Shown here: positions 26,815 through 35,052 of the stretch, piece by piece
Layout: each line of letters opens with the position of its first letter
Numbering within the stretch: the stretch's first letter is position 1
Source of the DNA: Rhizobacter sp.
GTDB lineage: Bacteria; Pseudomonadota; Gammaproteobacteria; Burkholderiales; Burkholderiaceae_C
DNA: 35,052 nucleotides
Direction: 5' to 3'
Assembly: GCA_017881025.1 (NCBI GenBank)
Contig: JADGRJ010000013.1
Location: 1-35,052, forward strand
Notes under the pieces: generated by a model
Databases searched by the model: none
Told to the model about the DNA's origin: nothing
The model's input: the letters and a program-made list of their open reading frames with translations, nothing else
Position numbers and translations under genes: made by a program

Positions 26815-26855
26815 TTGATCCGTCTCAAGGGCCGCGGATGGCACGCCGCTAGATT
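26815..26855 (+). promoter_or_regulatory. Fnr-like box TTGA-TCCGTC-TCAA (26815-26828) with TAGATT -10 (26850-26855) upstream of usp
   Basis: Perfect TTGA-N6-TCAA; 31 bp centre to centre to the -10; AAAGGAGG RBS at 26873-26880; box centre 64.5 bp from the ATG. Confidence 0.65.
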
Positions 26856-26885
26856 GGCGACGTCCAGCCTTGAAAGGAGGACGCC

Positions 26886-27341
26886 ATGTACAAGCACATC
26901 CTCGTGCCGCTCGACGGCAGTGACACATCGCGACGGGGGCTGCGCGAGGCGATCACCCTGGCGATGCCGTTGCAGGCAAAGCTGCGCCTGATGCACGTCA
27001 TCAGCGACTTCGCGGTTGCGGTCGAGATGGCCAACGTGGTCGATTTCGACAAGTACCGCTCGGGCCTGCACCAGTACGGGCGCGACCTGCTGGAGGCGAC
27101 CGCGGCCGAAGTCCGCGCCGCCGGGCTCGAGGTGTCGACCGAGCTGCGCGATCCCAAGGGCGGGCGCGTCGCCGACGCGATCGTCGAGGGGGCGCGCGAA
27201 GCCGGGTGCGATCTGATCGTCATCGGCACGCACGGCCGGCGCGGCTTCAACCGCGCGCTGATGGGCAGCGACGCCGAGCGCGTGCTGCGCGAAAGCTCGA
27301 TTCCGGTCCTGCTCGTTCGCGCCGTCGGCGCGACGAGCTGA
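26886..27341 (+). CDS. Universal stress protein (UspA family)
   Basis: MYKHILVPLDGSDTSRRGLREAITLAMPLQAKLRLMHVISDF...DLIVIGTHGRRGFNRALMGSDAERVLRESSIPVLLVR: ATP-binding type GxxGxxxxxxGS. Confidence 0.95.
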   Translation: MYKHILVPLDGSDTSRRGLREAITLAMPLQAKLRLMHVISDFAVAVEMANVVDFDKYRSGLHQYGRDLLEATAAEVRAAGLEVSTELRDPKGGRVADAIVEGAREAGCDLIVIGTHGRRGFNRALMGSDAERVLRESSIPVLLVRAVGATS

Positions 27342-28512
27342 AAGGCGCGGCATGCGATCGATTCGCTTGCGGGCCTTGCTCGCCGACGTCCTCGCGCTGG
27401 CGTGCGCCACCGCCGTATTCGTGGCCTCGGCGCTCGAGCTGCCGGTCGACACGGCCGTCGCCGTGCCGGCGGTCGCCGTCTCGCGCTGACGTCGCGCCGT
27501 CGCGCTGGACGCCAGGCTCCAGCACCGGGATGCGAAGCTCGGTCAGGTCGCGATCGCCCGGCGCGCGCCCGGATCCGGCAAGGTAGTGCTCGGAGGGCAT
27601 GAGACGAAGGTCAGGCCGGATGCCGAGGGCGGCGATGCGCTGCATGGCGAGATACCAGGCGAGCTCGAGATGCGCCGGGTCGCCCAGCAGGCTGACGACG
27701 AACGCGCGATGCGCCGGCACGGTGGCCACAGCGAGCCCTTCGATCTCGGCATCGCCCACCGGAATCGCGAAGCGGCAGGTCGTCGTCCGTTCTCTGATGC
27801 GGGTCTTGGCGTAGAGCGCCATCGGCCCGCCGGTCGCGCTCACCCCTTGGCGCGCGAGAGCTTCGCGCAGCGCCGCCAACGCTTCGCGCAGCGCCGGCCC
27901 GCGGCCTTCTATCCTGCCGGTGTGCTCGACGTAGGCGTAGCGGAGCGCGGGGCTCTCGTACACACCCGCGTACGTCACGGCGTAGCGCGGCGCGGCGCTG
28001 CCCTCGACGAGGCCGGCGAGCCGGTCGAGACCGTAGCGGAAGTCCAGAGCGAGCGCGCCCTGCACCGTCGACGCGAACGCGCGCATCGAAAAGCCCACCC
28101 TGCCCCGCAAGGACCAGGTCACGCGCGTCTTGCCGTCGCTCTCGGCGAGCTGCCACGTCACGATGCCGCGCAGCGGGAACGGCTGCCAGAGCTGCAGGCG
28201 CTGTTCGATGCGGCCGGGCTCGCGAAACTCAAGATGCTCGACCCTTCCCAGGTCGGTGTCGCCGCGCGCCCACCGGCACGATCCTCCTGGCGCGTCGCTG
28301 TCGCCCGAGTGAAAGGCGCGCGATTCGTCGCGATGTTCGAGCCAGGGGATCCATTCGGGCCAGCGGCGCAGATCGACGATCAGCGCGCGGGTTTCTTGCC
28401 ATGGCGCGTCGACCACGCGCGTCTGCACGACACGCACCCGGCCGCTGTAGCGCGCCAGGTAGACGAGCACTGCGACGACGCAAAAGGCGGCGACGAAGAC
28501 GAGCGCGGTCAT
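27247..28512 (-). CDS. SRPBCC (polyketide cyclase-like) + GyrI-like effector-binding domain fusion protein, with suspicious C-terminal tail
   Basis: N-terminal TM anchor MTALVFVAAFCVVAVLVYLARYSGRV; SRPBCC RVVDAPWQETRALIVDLRRWPEWIPWLEH; GyrI-like YAVTYAGVYESPALRYAYVEHTGRIEGRGPALREALAALREALARQGV...LRLMPSEHYLAG...DLTELRIPVLEP. Residues after LEP (below ~27525) look non-coding and are antisense to the small ORF and usp. Confidence 0.75.
   Translation of the reverse strand: MTALVFVAAFCVVAVLVYLARYSGRVRVVQTRVVDAPWQETRALIVDLRRWPEWIPWLEHRDESRAFHSGDSDAPGGSCRWARGDTDLGRVEHLEFREPGRIEQRLQLWQPFPLRGIVTWQLAESDGKTRVTWSLRGRVGFSMRAFASTVQGALALDFRYGLDRLAGLVEGSAAPRYAVTYAGVYESPALRYAYVEHTGRIEGRGPALREALAALREALARQGVSATGGPMALYAKTRIRERTTTCRFAIPVGDAEIEGLAVATVPAHRAFVVSLLGDPAHLELAWYLAMQRIAALGIRPDLRLMPSEHYLAGSGRAPGDRDLTELRIPVLEPGVQRDGATSARDGDRRHGDGRVDRQLERRGHEYGGGARQREDVGEQGPQANRSHAAPFSSSRRRRERAGPESSFRAARARRRCPSARG
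27352..27489 (+). CDS. Small hydrophobic ORF (45 aa), possible membrane microprotein
   Basis: ATG 10 nt after the usp stop: MRSIRLRALLADVLALACATAVFVASALELPVDTAVAVPAVAVSR; one hydrophobic stretch; GAAAGGCG RBS-like. Confidence 0.35.
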   Translation: MRSIRLRALLADVLALACATAVFVASALELPVDTAVAVPAVAVSR

Positions 28513-28576
28513 CGCCGTCGCCGATCCGGATTCGGCCCTCGTGGCATGTGTCCGGCGAGCGCTCCTGCGGTGCCCA

Positions 28577-29860
28577 CTACATCATGTTCATCGCCCTGGG
28601 CACGACGAGCGTCAGCCACGGCCAGTACGTGACGATGACCAGAAACACGAGCATCGTGATGAGCCATGGCAGGACGGCCTTGGTGAGCTCGGTGATGCCG
28701 AGCTTCGAGATCCCGGAGGCGACGTAGAGATTGAGGCCCACCGGCGGGTGGCAGAGGCCGACCTCCATGTTGACGTCGATCAGGATGCCGAAGTGGACCG
28801 GGTTGATACCCAGCTGCACGGCCGCCGGGAAGAAGATCGGCGCCATGATGAGGATGATCGACGACGGATCCATGAAGTTGCCGGCAGCGAGCAGGATCAG
28901 GTTGACGACGAACAGGAACCCGGTCTGGCCGAGGTTCATGCTCAGCATCCACTCGGCGAGCCGGTGCGGCATGTTCTCGTTGGCCAGCACGAACGAGAAC
29001 AGGACCGCGTTGGTGATGATGTAGAGCAGCATCGCCGACATGTTGGCCGAGTCTCGCAGCACCTTCGGCACGTCTTTCAGGGTCAGGTCCTTGTAGACCC
29101 AGATCGCGACGAAGAAGGCGTACATCGCCGCCATCGCCGCTGCCTCGGTGGCGGTGAAAGCGCCGGAGTAGATGCCGCCGACGATGATGACGACCAGCAT
29201 CAGGCCCCAGACGCTCTTCCTGAAGAACCGGAACCGCTCGGCCCAGTTTGCCCGCTTCATGCGCGGGTAGTTGTTCTTGCGCGCGATCCACCAGGTGACG
29301 CTGCACAGCATCAGGGTGAGGAGCGATCCGGGCAGGAGGCCGGCGACGAACAGCGCGCCGATCGACGTGTTGGTCGAGATCGCATAGATCACCTTCGGGA
29401 TCGACGGCAGCATCAGGATGCCGAGCGAGCCGGCGGTGATGATGACGCCGGCGCCGAAGCGCATCGGGTAGCCGTGCGCCACCATCGCCGGCAGCACGAT
29501 CGAGCCGATGGCCACGACCGTCGCGACGCTCGATCCGCAGACCAGGGCGAACATCGCGCAAGCCAGGATCGATGCGAGCGCAAGGCCGCCGTGGAAGTGG
29601 CCGACCATCGAGGTCGCGAAGTTGATCATCCGGCGCGCGACGCCCCCGTGGGTGAGGAAATTGCCGGCCAGGATGAAGAAGGGAATCGCCATGATTTCCC
29701 ACTTCTCGATGCCGGTGAACAGCTTCAGCGCGACCGACTCGAGCGGCACCTGGGTCAGCGTGAGGATGAAGGTCAGCACCGTCAGGCCGAGCGAGATCGA
29801 GATCGGCATGCCCGTCAGCATGAGGGCGAGGAGGAGGCCGAAGATGATGGCGGCGTTCAT
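28577..29860 (-). CDS. dctM: TRAP transporter large permease
   Basis: MNAAIIFGLLLALMLTGMPISISLGLTVLTFILT...EKWEIMAIPFFILAGNFLTHGGVARRMINFATSMVGHFHGGLALASILACAMFALVCGSSVATVVAIG. Confidence 0.94.
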   Translation of the reverse strand: MNAAIIFGLLLALMLTGMPISISLGLTVLTFILTLTQVPLESVALKLFTGIEKWEIMAIPFFILAGNFLTHGGVARRMINFATSMVGHFHGGLALASILACAMFALVCGSSVATVVAIGSIVLPAMVAHGYPMRFGAGVIITAGSLGILMLPSIPKVIYAISTNTSIGALFVAGLLPGSLLTLMLCSVTWWIARKNNYPRMKRANWAERFRFFRKSVWGLMLVVIIVGGIYSGAFTATEAAAMAAMYAFFVAIWVYKDLTLKDVPKVLRDSANMSAMLLYIITNAVLFSFVLANENMPHRLAEWMLSMNLGQTGFLFVVNLILLAAGNFMDPSSIILIMAPIFFPAAVQLGINPVHFGILIDVNMEVGLCHPPVGLNLYVASGISKLGITELTKAVLPWLITMLVFLVIVTYWPWLTLVVPRAMNMM

Positions 29861-30519
29861 TTGGCGTTCCCGTTCCTGTGCCCGCGCTCCTTTTCCTCGC
29901 CTTCGATCAAGGCCTCGCCGACGAGCGGCGCGTCCGCGTCGACGCCTTCGACGTAGGTGTGGTCATGGTGCGGCAGCTCGCCGGTCTTCCAGAAGGCCCA
30001 GGCGACCTGAAGGAACCGGAAGCACATCAGCGACGAGCCGAGCGGAATCGCCGAATAGACTGCCCAGGTCGGCCACTCCAGATCCGGCGTCGTCGGCCCC
30101 TCGTACTGGGCTCCGACGTCCAGGCCCAAGGCCTTCACGAACGCGTAGTGAGCGCCGTTGTCCCACACGAAGTGGGCGCCGAGCGCGCCGATGGCGCCGG
30201 TGAAGAGGGCTCCGGCGAGCAAGCCGAAAAGGACGACCCGGCCGCGCATCTTCTCGTCGAGGCGGTTGACGACGACATCGACCCCGACGTGGATGCCGGT
30301 GCGGACACCATAGGCGGCGCCGAACTTGCACATCCAGACGAACATGATGATGCACAGCTCCTGCGCCCAGCTGAAGTTCAGGTGCAGCATCCAGTCCTGG
30401 ACGCCGGGAATCGGCGTGGCCGCGAGATAGCGGTGCAGGACGGAGAAGAAGATGATGAGCGTCGCTCCCCCCATCAGGAACGAGATCAGCCACTCCTCGA
30501 GGTGGTCGAGTACCTTCAT
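29857..30519 (-). CDS. dctQ: TRAP transporter small permease
   Basis: MKVLDHLEEWLISFLMGGATLIIFFSVLHRYLA...SWAQELCIIMFVWMCKFGAAYGVRTGIHVGVDVVVNRL; stop overlaps the dctM start. Confidence 0.92.
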   Translation of the reverse strand: MKVLDHLEEWLISFLMGGATLIIFFSVLHRYLAATPIPGVQDWMLHLNFSWAQELCIIMFVWMCKFGAAYGVRTGIHVGVDVVVNRLDEKMRGRVVLFGLLAGALFTGAIGALGAHFVWDNGAHYAFVKALGLDVGAQYEGPTTPDLEWPTWAVYSAIPLGSSLMCFRFLQVAWAFWKTGELPHHDHTYVEGVDADAPLVGEALIEGEEKERGHRNGNAK

Positions 30520-30584
30520 CCGCTGCCTCCTCGGGAATACCGGTGCGGCTTCGCCGCCGCCCGGCGCCGCCGCTTCTCAGGGAA

Positions 30585-31613
30585 TCAGAGCTTGCCCGGA
30601 TCGAACCCGGTTTCCTTGTAGATGGATTTGATCAGGTCGGCGCCGATGCGCGACTCCATGGTCTTGTGCACCGGGACGAGCGCCTTCTTGAAGGCCATCC
30701 GCTCTTCCTTCGTCGGCACGTAGACCTGGGTGCGGCCGGCCTTCTTGACGGCTTCGAGATCGAGGTCGTTCTGTTCCTTGGCGATCTTGTTGGCGTAGTC
30801 GGTCGCCTCCTTCATCGCCTGCTCGAGCGGGCCGCGCACGTCGGCAGGCAGGCCGTCCCAGAACTTCTTGTTGACGATCACCGCGTAGCCGAGGTAGCCG
30901 TGCTCGGTGATCGTCAGGTACTTCTGCACCTCGTGCATCTTCTGCGTGTAGAGGTTCGAGATCGGGTTTTCGGTGCCGTCGACGACGCCGGTCTGGAGCG
31001 CCTGATACACCTCCGAGAACGCCATCACCTGCGGCACGCCGCCGAGGGCGCGGATCTCTTCGTCGAGCACCTTGGACGACTGGATCCGCAGCTTCAGCCC
31101 CTTCATGTCGGCCGGCGTCCTGATGGCCTTGTTGGCCGAGAACGACTTGAAGCCGTTGTCCCAGTACGCCAGGCCCTTGATTCCCTTCGTCTCGAGCTTG
31201 TCGAGCAGCTGCTTGCCGAGGGGGCCCTGCGTGACCTTGTGCAACGACTTGTAGTCGTCGAAGATGAAGGGCAGGTCGAACACCTCGAACTCCTTCACGC
31301 CGAGCGGGCCGAACTTGGCGAGCGAAGGGGCGAGCATCTGCACGGCGCCGAGCTGCAGGGCCTCCATCTCTTCCTTGTCCTTGTAGAGCTGGCTGTTCGC
31401 GTAGACCTCTACCTTGGCCTTGCCTTTGGTCAGCTCGGCAGCGCGCTTGGCAAAGAACTCCGAGGCCAGGCCCTTGGGCGTGTCGGTCGCGACGACGTGG
31501 CTGAACTTGATGACGATCGGCGCCTGCGGCTGCGCACTGACGGAGATCGCGAGCGCACCGCCCAGGGCGGCGACGAGCGCCACCATCCGGCGGCGCGATG
31601 TTCCTGCATTCAT
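30585..31613 (-). CDS. dctP: TRAP transporter C4-dicarboxylate substrate-binding protein
   Basis: Signal peptide, then IVIKFSHVVATDTPKGLASEFFAKRAAELTKGKAKVEVYANSQLYKDKEEMEALQLGAVQMLAPSLAKF...LKLRIQSSKVLDEEIRALGGVPQVMAFSEVYQALQTGVVDGTENPISNLY. Confidence 0.94.
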   Translation of the reverse strand: MNAGTSRRRMVALVAALGGALAISVSAQPQAPIVIKFSHVVATDTPKGLASEFFAKRAAELTKGKAKVEVYANSQLYKDKEEMEALQLGAVQMLAPSLAKFGPLGVKEFEVFDLPFIFDDYKSLHKVTQGPLGKQLLDKLETKGIKGLAYWDNGFKSFSANKAIRTPADMKGLKLRIQSSKVLDEEIRALGGVPQVMAFSEVYQALQTGVVDGTENPISNLYTQKMHEVQKYLTITEHGYLGYAVIVNKKFWDGLPADVRGPLEQAMKEATDYANKIAKEQNDLDLEAVKKAGRTQVYVPTKEERMAFKKALVPVHKTMESRIGADLIKSIYKETGFDPGKL

Positions 31614-31653
31614 GAATATCTCCTTCGAAGAATTCGGGTGTCCCGGCGCCGCT

Positions 31654-32445
31654 TCACTTGAAGGCCATCGCGACCATCTTGCGGCGCAGGAAGGCGATCT
31701 GGGTCGACAGCGGCAGCTGCTTCGGGCAGACGTCGTGGCAGCCGAGCAGCGACATGCAGCCGAACACGCCGTCGTCGTCGCCGATCAGCTCGTAGAAGTC
31801 GTCGTCGTCGCGCGTGTCGCGCGGATCGAGGCGAAAGCGCGCGATCTTGTTGAGGCCGACGGCGCCGACGAAGTCCTCGCGCATGCGCGCCGTGCCGCAC
31901 GCGGCGACGCAGCAGCCGCACTCGATGCAGCGGTCGAGCTCGTAGATCTTTTCGGCGAGCTCGGGCTCCATGCGGGCCTCGAGCCGCCTCAGGTCGACGG
32001 CCTCTTCCTGCTGGTGCACCCAGGTCTGCAGCCGCTCGCTCATGCCGCGCATCCACTTGCCGGTGTCGACCGAGAGGTCGCCGATCAGCTCGAACACCGG
32101 CAGCGGCGCCAGCGTGAACTCGAGGTCGAGGTTCTTGGTCAACGTCCGGCACGCCAGCCCGGGCCTGCCGTTGATCAGCATCGCGCAGCTGCCGCAGATG
32201 CCGGCGCGGCAGACGAAGTCGAACTGCAGCGAAGGATCGAGCTTCTCGCGGATCTCGCTCAAGGCGATGAAGAGCGTCATGCCGGCGGCGTCGAGCAGCT
32301 CGTAGGTCTGCCAGTGCGGCAGGGTCTCGGGCTGGCGCGGATCGAAGCGCAGGATGCGGATCTTCAGCAGACGCGTCGCCGTGTCGGCAGCGGCAGGAGC
32401 CGTCTGCACCAGCGCCGGCGCGACCGGGTGGATGGGGATCCTCAT
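31654..32445 (-). CDS. frdB: Fumarate reductase/succinate dehydrogenase iron-sulfur subunit, Wolinella QFR type
   Basis: [96 protein letters not shown]. Start at MRIPIHPV (32445), overlapping the frdA stop. Confidence 0.94.
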   Translation of the reverse strand: MRIPIHPVAPALVQTAPAAADTATRLLKIRILRFDPRQPETLPHWQTYELLDAAGMTLFIALSEIREKLDPSLQFDFVCRAGICGSCAMLINGRPGLACRTLTKNLDLEFTLAPLPVFELIGDLSVDTGKWMRGMSERLQTWVHQQEEAVDLRRLEARMEPELAEKIYELDRCIECGCCVAACGTARMREDFVGAVGLNKIARFRLDPRDTRDDDDFYELIGDDDGVFGCMSLLGCHDVCPKQLPLSTQIAFLRRKMVAMAFK

Positions 32446-34427
32446 GGCAGCGGCTCGTCGATGCGCTCGTTGCGTCCGCGCAGGCCGCGCGGCAGGAGAT
32501 CGTCGTACGGCATGAGCGCCCTTTGCACCTCGAAGCGCGGCGCATCCTTGATCCGCTCGCGCAGCGCGACGACCTCGGCAGTGCGCGCCGCCGTGTCCGG
32601 GTGGTCGACATAGTCCTTGGCGCCGTAGCCGCGCCAGCCCGGCGGCAGCTCCATCGATCGGACGTCGAGTGCCTCGTAGGCGAGCGTCGGCAGCGTGTCG
32701 GCCTCGCCTTTCCAGCTCGCGAGCGTGCGCTTCAGCCACTGCGCGTCGTCGCGGCGCGGGAAGTCCTCGCGGAAATGCGCGCCCCGGCTTTCGGTCCGTT
32801 GCGCGGCGCCGTGGGCGATGCAGAGCGCGACCTTGAGCATCTTCTGCACCCGGTACGCGGTCGCGAGCTCCGGGTTGGCCCCTGCCGCCTTGTGGCGCAG
32901 GCCGATGCGGCGGCTGCGCTCGAGCAGCGCCTGGAGCTCGTCGACCGCGGACGCGAGCTCGGCACCGGTCCGGAAGATGCCGACCTTGGCGGTCATCACG
33001 TTCTGCATCGCCGCTTTGATCGCCGACGCATCCTCGTCGCCGGCGGCGCCCGAGACCAGGCGGTCGAGCTTGGCCTGCTCGGAGGCGACGAACTCGCGCA
33101 CGAGCCCGGTCGGGATGCGCACGTCGTTGCCGACGTCGTCGCAGAAGTCGGCCACGAAGTCGCCGACGATCATCCCGGCCACCACCGTCTCGGCCACCGA
33201 GTTGCCGCCGAGCCGGTTGAAGCCGTGCATGTCCCAGCAAGCGGCCTCGCCGGCGGCGAACAGCCCCTTCAGCGTCGGGCTCTGGCCGGTGTGGTTGGTG
33301 CGAACGCCGCCCATCGTGTAGTGCTGGGCGGGACGCACGGCGATCATCTTCTCGACCGGATCGATGCCGAGGAATGCCTCGCAGATCTCCTTGACCTCGC
33401 GCAGGTTCTTCTCGATGTGGGCGCGGCCGAGCTGCGTGATGTCGAGCCAGAGGTGCTCGCCGAAGCGCGACTGCGCGCCCTTGCCCTTGCGGATGTGCGT
33501 CTCCATGCGGCGCGAGACGACGTCGCGCGAGGCGAGCTCCTTCTTCTCGGGCTCGTAGTCGGGCATGAAGCGGTGGCCGTCGACGTCCTTCAGCAGCCCG
33601 CCGTCGCCGCGGCAGCCTTCGGTGACGAGGATGCCGGCCGGGAAGATGGCGGTCGGGTGGAACTGGATCGCCTCCATGTTGCCGAGCGTCGCGATGCCGG
33701 TCTCGAGCGCGATCGCGCCGCCGATGCCTTCGCAGATCACGCCGTTGGTCGTCACCCGATAGAGCCGCCCCGCCCCGCCCGTGGCGATGACGGTCGCCTT
33801 CGCGACGTAGGCGCTGAGCTCGCCGGTGGCGAGGTTGCGAACGACCGCGCCGTAGCAGCGGCCGCCTTCATGGATCAGCGCGATCGCTTCCATGCGCTCG
33901 TGGACGGCGACCGATTCGGCGATCGCGCGATCGCTCACCGCGTACAGCATGGCGTGGCCGGTGCCGTCGGAGACGTAGCAGGTGCGCCACTTCTTGGTGC
34001 CGCCGAAGTCGCGCTGGGCGACCAGGCCGTGGGCCTCGTCGCGCTCGGTGAGCGTGACCTTCTGGCCGTTGATGATCACCTGGCGGTCGCCGCGGGCGAC
34101 GCGGCTCCACGGCACGCCCCACGCGGCGAGCTCGCGCACCGCCTTCGGCGCGGTGTCGACGAACATCCGGACGACGCGCTGGTCGGCGCCCCAGTCGCTG
34201 CCGCGCACCGTGTCCTCGAAGTGCACGTCCTCGTTGTCGCCCTGACCCTTGATGACGTTGGCCAGCGAAGCCTGCATGCCGCCCTGCGCGGCCGCCGAAT
34301 GCGAGCGCTTGGGCGGAACGAGCGACAGGATGACGGCGTCATGGCCGCGCCGCTTCGCGCCGATCGCCACGCGCAGGCCGGCGAGGCCGCCGCCGACCAC
34401 GAGCACGTCCGTGTAGACGATCTTCAC
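32442..34427 (-). CDS. frdA: Fumarate reductase flavoprotein subunit, Wolinella QFR type
   Basis: GTG start, [83 protein letters not shown]...[23 protein letters not shown]...[22 protein letters not shown]. Confidence 0.95.
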   Translation of the reverse strand: MKIVYTDVLVVGGGLAGLRVAIGAKRRGHDAVILSLVPPKRSHSAAAQGGMQASLANVIKGQGDNEDVHFEDTVRGSDWGADQRVVRMFVDTAPKAVRELAAWGVPWSRVARGDRQVIINGQKVTLTERDEAHGLVAQRDFGGTKKWRTCYVSDGTGHAMLYAVSDRAIAESVAVHERMEAIALIHEGGRCYGAVVRNLATGELSAYVAKATVIATGGAGRLYRVTTNGVICEGIGGAIALETGIATLGNMEAIQFHPTAIFPAGILVTEGCRGDGGLLKDVDGHRFMPDYEPEKKELASRDVVSRRMETHIRKGKGAQSRFGEHLWLDITQLGRAHIEKNLREVKEICEAFLGIDPVEKMIAVRPAQHYTMGGVRTNHTGQSPTLKGLFAAGEAACWDMHGFNRLGGNSVAETVVAGMIVGDFVADFCDDVGNDVRIPTGLVREFVASEQAKLDRLVSGAAGDEDASAIKAAMQNVMTAKVGIFRTGAELASAVDELQALLERSRRIGLRHKAAGANPELATAYRVQKMLKVALCIAHGAAQRTESRGAHFREDFPRRDDAQWLKRTLASWKGEADTLPTLAYEALDVRSMELPPGWRGYGAKDYVDHPDTAARTAEVVALRERIKDAPRFEVQRALMPYDDLLPRGLRGRNERIDEPLP

Positions 34428-34437
34428 GATGGCGCTT

Positions 34438-35052
34438 TCACTTCGGCGCCGGCGCCGGCTGCACCCACGCCGGCGTGTAGGTCTCGCCGGCCCGGGCCGC
34501 ATGCTCGACGCCGATCTTGATGTACGCCGCGAGCGTCGCGAGGCCCAGCACCAGGAAGAAAGCCGTCAACGACCACTTCAGCGCCTTCAGGCGGCGCCGG
34601 TTGGCGTCGGCGTGAGCGCCGTTGAACCAGCCCCACTTCACCGCCAGACGGTACAGGCCGATGCCGCCATGCAGCTCGACCGCGAACAGCAGGACGAGGT
34701 AGAGCGGCCAGTAGTGCTCGCTCCAGACCCGGTCTGCGCTCTCGAAAGGCCCGATCCGTTCCGGGCGCGTGAGCATCACGTGCAGGTGGATCGAGGCGAG
34801 GAAGAACATCGCGAAGCCAGTCACCACCTGCCACCACCAGAGCGTGGTGTCGCCGTGCTTCATATCGCCGGCATGGTCGCGGAACGAGCGGTACTGCCTG
34901 TAGTCGATGGGGAACTTGCGCACGGCGAGCATCGCGTGCATGACGAGCAGCGTGATCACGCCGGCGACGACCACCGAGACGATCCAGGGGTACGACCGCC
35001 CGAGGATGAAGTAGCCCTCGAAGAACCGGGTCACGCTCCACATCGCGTCCTT
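34438..35052 (-). CDS. frdC: Fumarate reductase diheme cytochrome b subunit, partial (N-terminus beyond right edge)
   Basis: ...[108 protein letters not shown]: strongly Wolinella FrdC-like; frame stays open to the window edge (K-D-A-M-W...). Confidence 0.93.
   Translation of the reverse strand, partial: KDAMWSVTRFFEGYFILGRSYPWIVSVVVAGVITLLVMHAMLAVRKFPIDYRQYRSFRDHAGDMKHGDTTLWWWQVVTGFAMFFLASIHLHVMLTRPERIGPFESADRVWSEHYWPLYLVLLFAVELHGGIGLYRLAVKWGWFNGAHADANRRRLKALKWSLTAFFLVLGLATLAAYIKIGVEHAARAGETYTPAWVQPAPAPK

Overview
High-GC, probably betaproteobacterial chromosomal segment (taxonomy inferred from protein families and codon use only). From left to right: (1) gltI-J-K-L glutamate/aspartate ABC importer on the minus strand, with a terminator-like hairpin between gltI and gltJ. 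(2) An ATM1/HMT-type ABC exporter divergent from a YciA-like acyl-CoA thioesterase, followed by an Amt ammonium transporter. (3) A minus-strand fatty-acid beta-oxidation operon: TetR, acyl-CoA dehydrogenase, DUF2147, 3-hydroxyacyl-CoA dehydrogenase/hydratase, thiolase, enoyl-CoA hydratase, SGNH hydrolase. (4) A patchwork of panE-like, HNH nuclease, glycine-zipper lipoprotein, N-formylglutamate amidohydrolase, MAPEG and a Met/Gly-rich exported protein. (5) A lactate-utilisation locus, lutA-B-C, followed by only the C-terminal part of an L-lactate permease, a porin and a stand-alone cyclic-nucleotide-binding-domain protein. (6) A Bug/TTT solute-binding protein and a divergent CBS-domain/universal stress protein pair. 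(7) A minus-strand frdC-A-B-dctP-Q-M cluster. The Frd subunits are of the diheme Wolinella quinol:fumarate reductase type, beside a TRAP C4-dicarboxylate transporter. The most interesting signal not explained by gene calls is a set of Fnr/Anr/Dnr-like palindromes (TTGA-N6-TCAA) in three separate intergenic regions between 20 and 27 kb. They lie upstream of the cNMP-domain gene, lutA and usp, with a mirror-symmetric near-match upstream of the CBS gene. Together with FrdCAB/DctPQM they suggest an undescribed low-oxygen lactate-to-fumarate module. All calls are from reading the sequence and translated ORFs; no database search was run.
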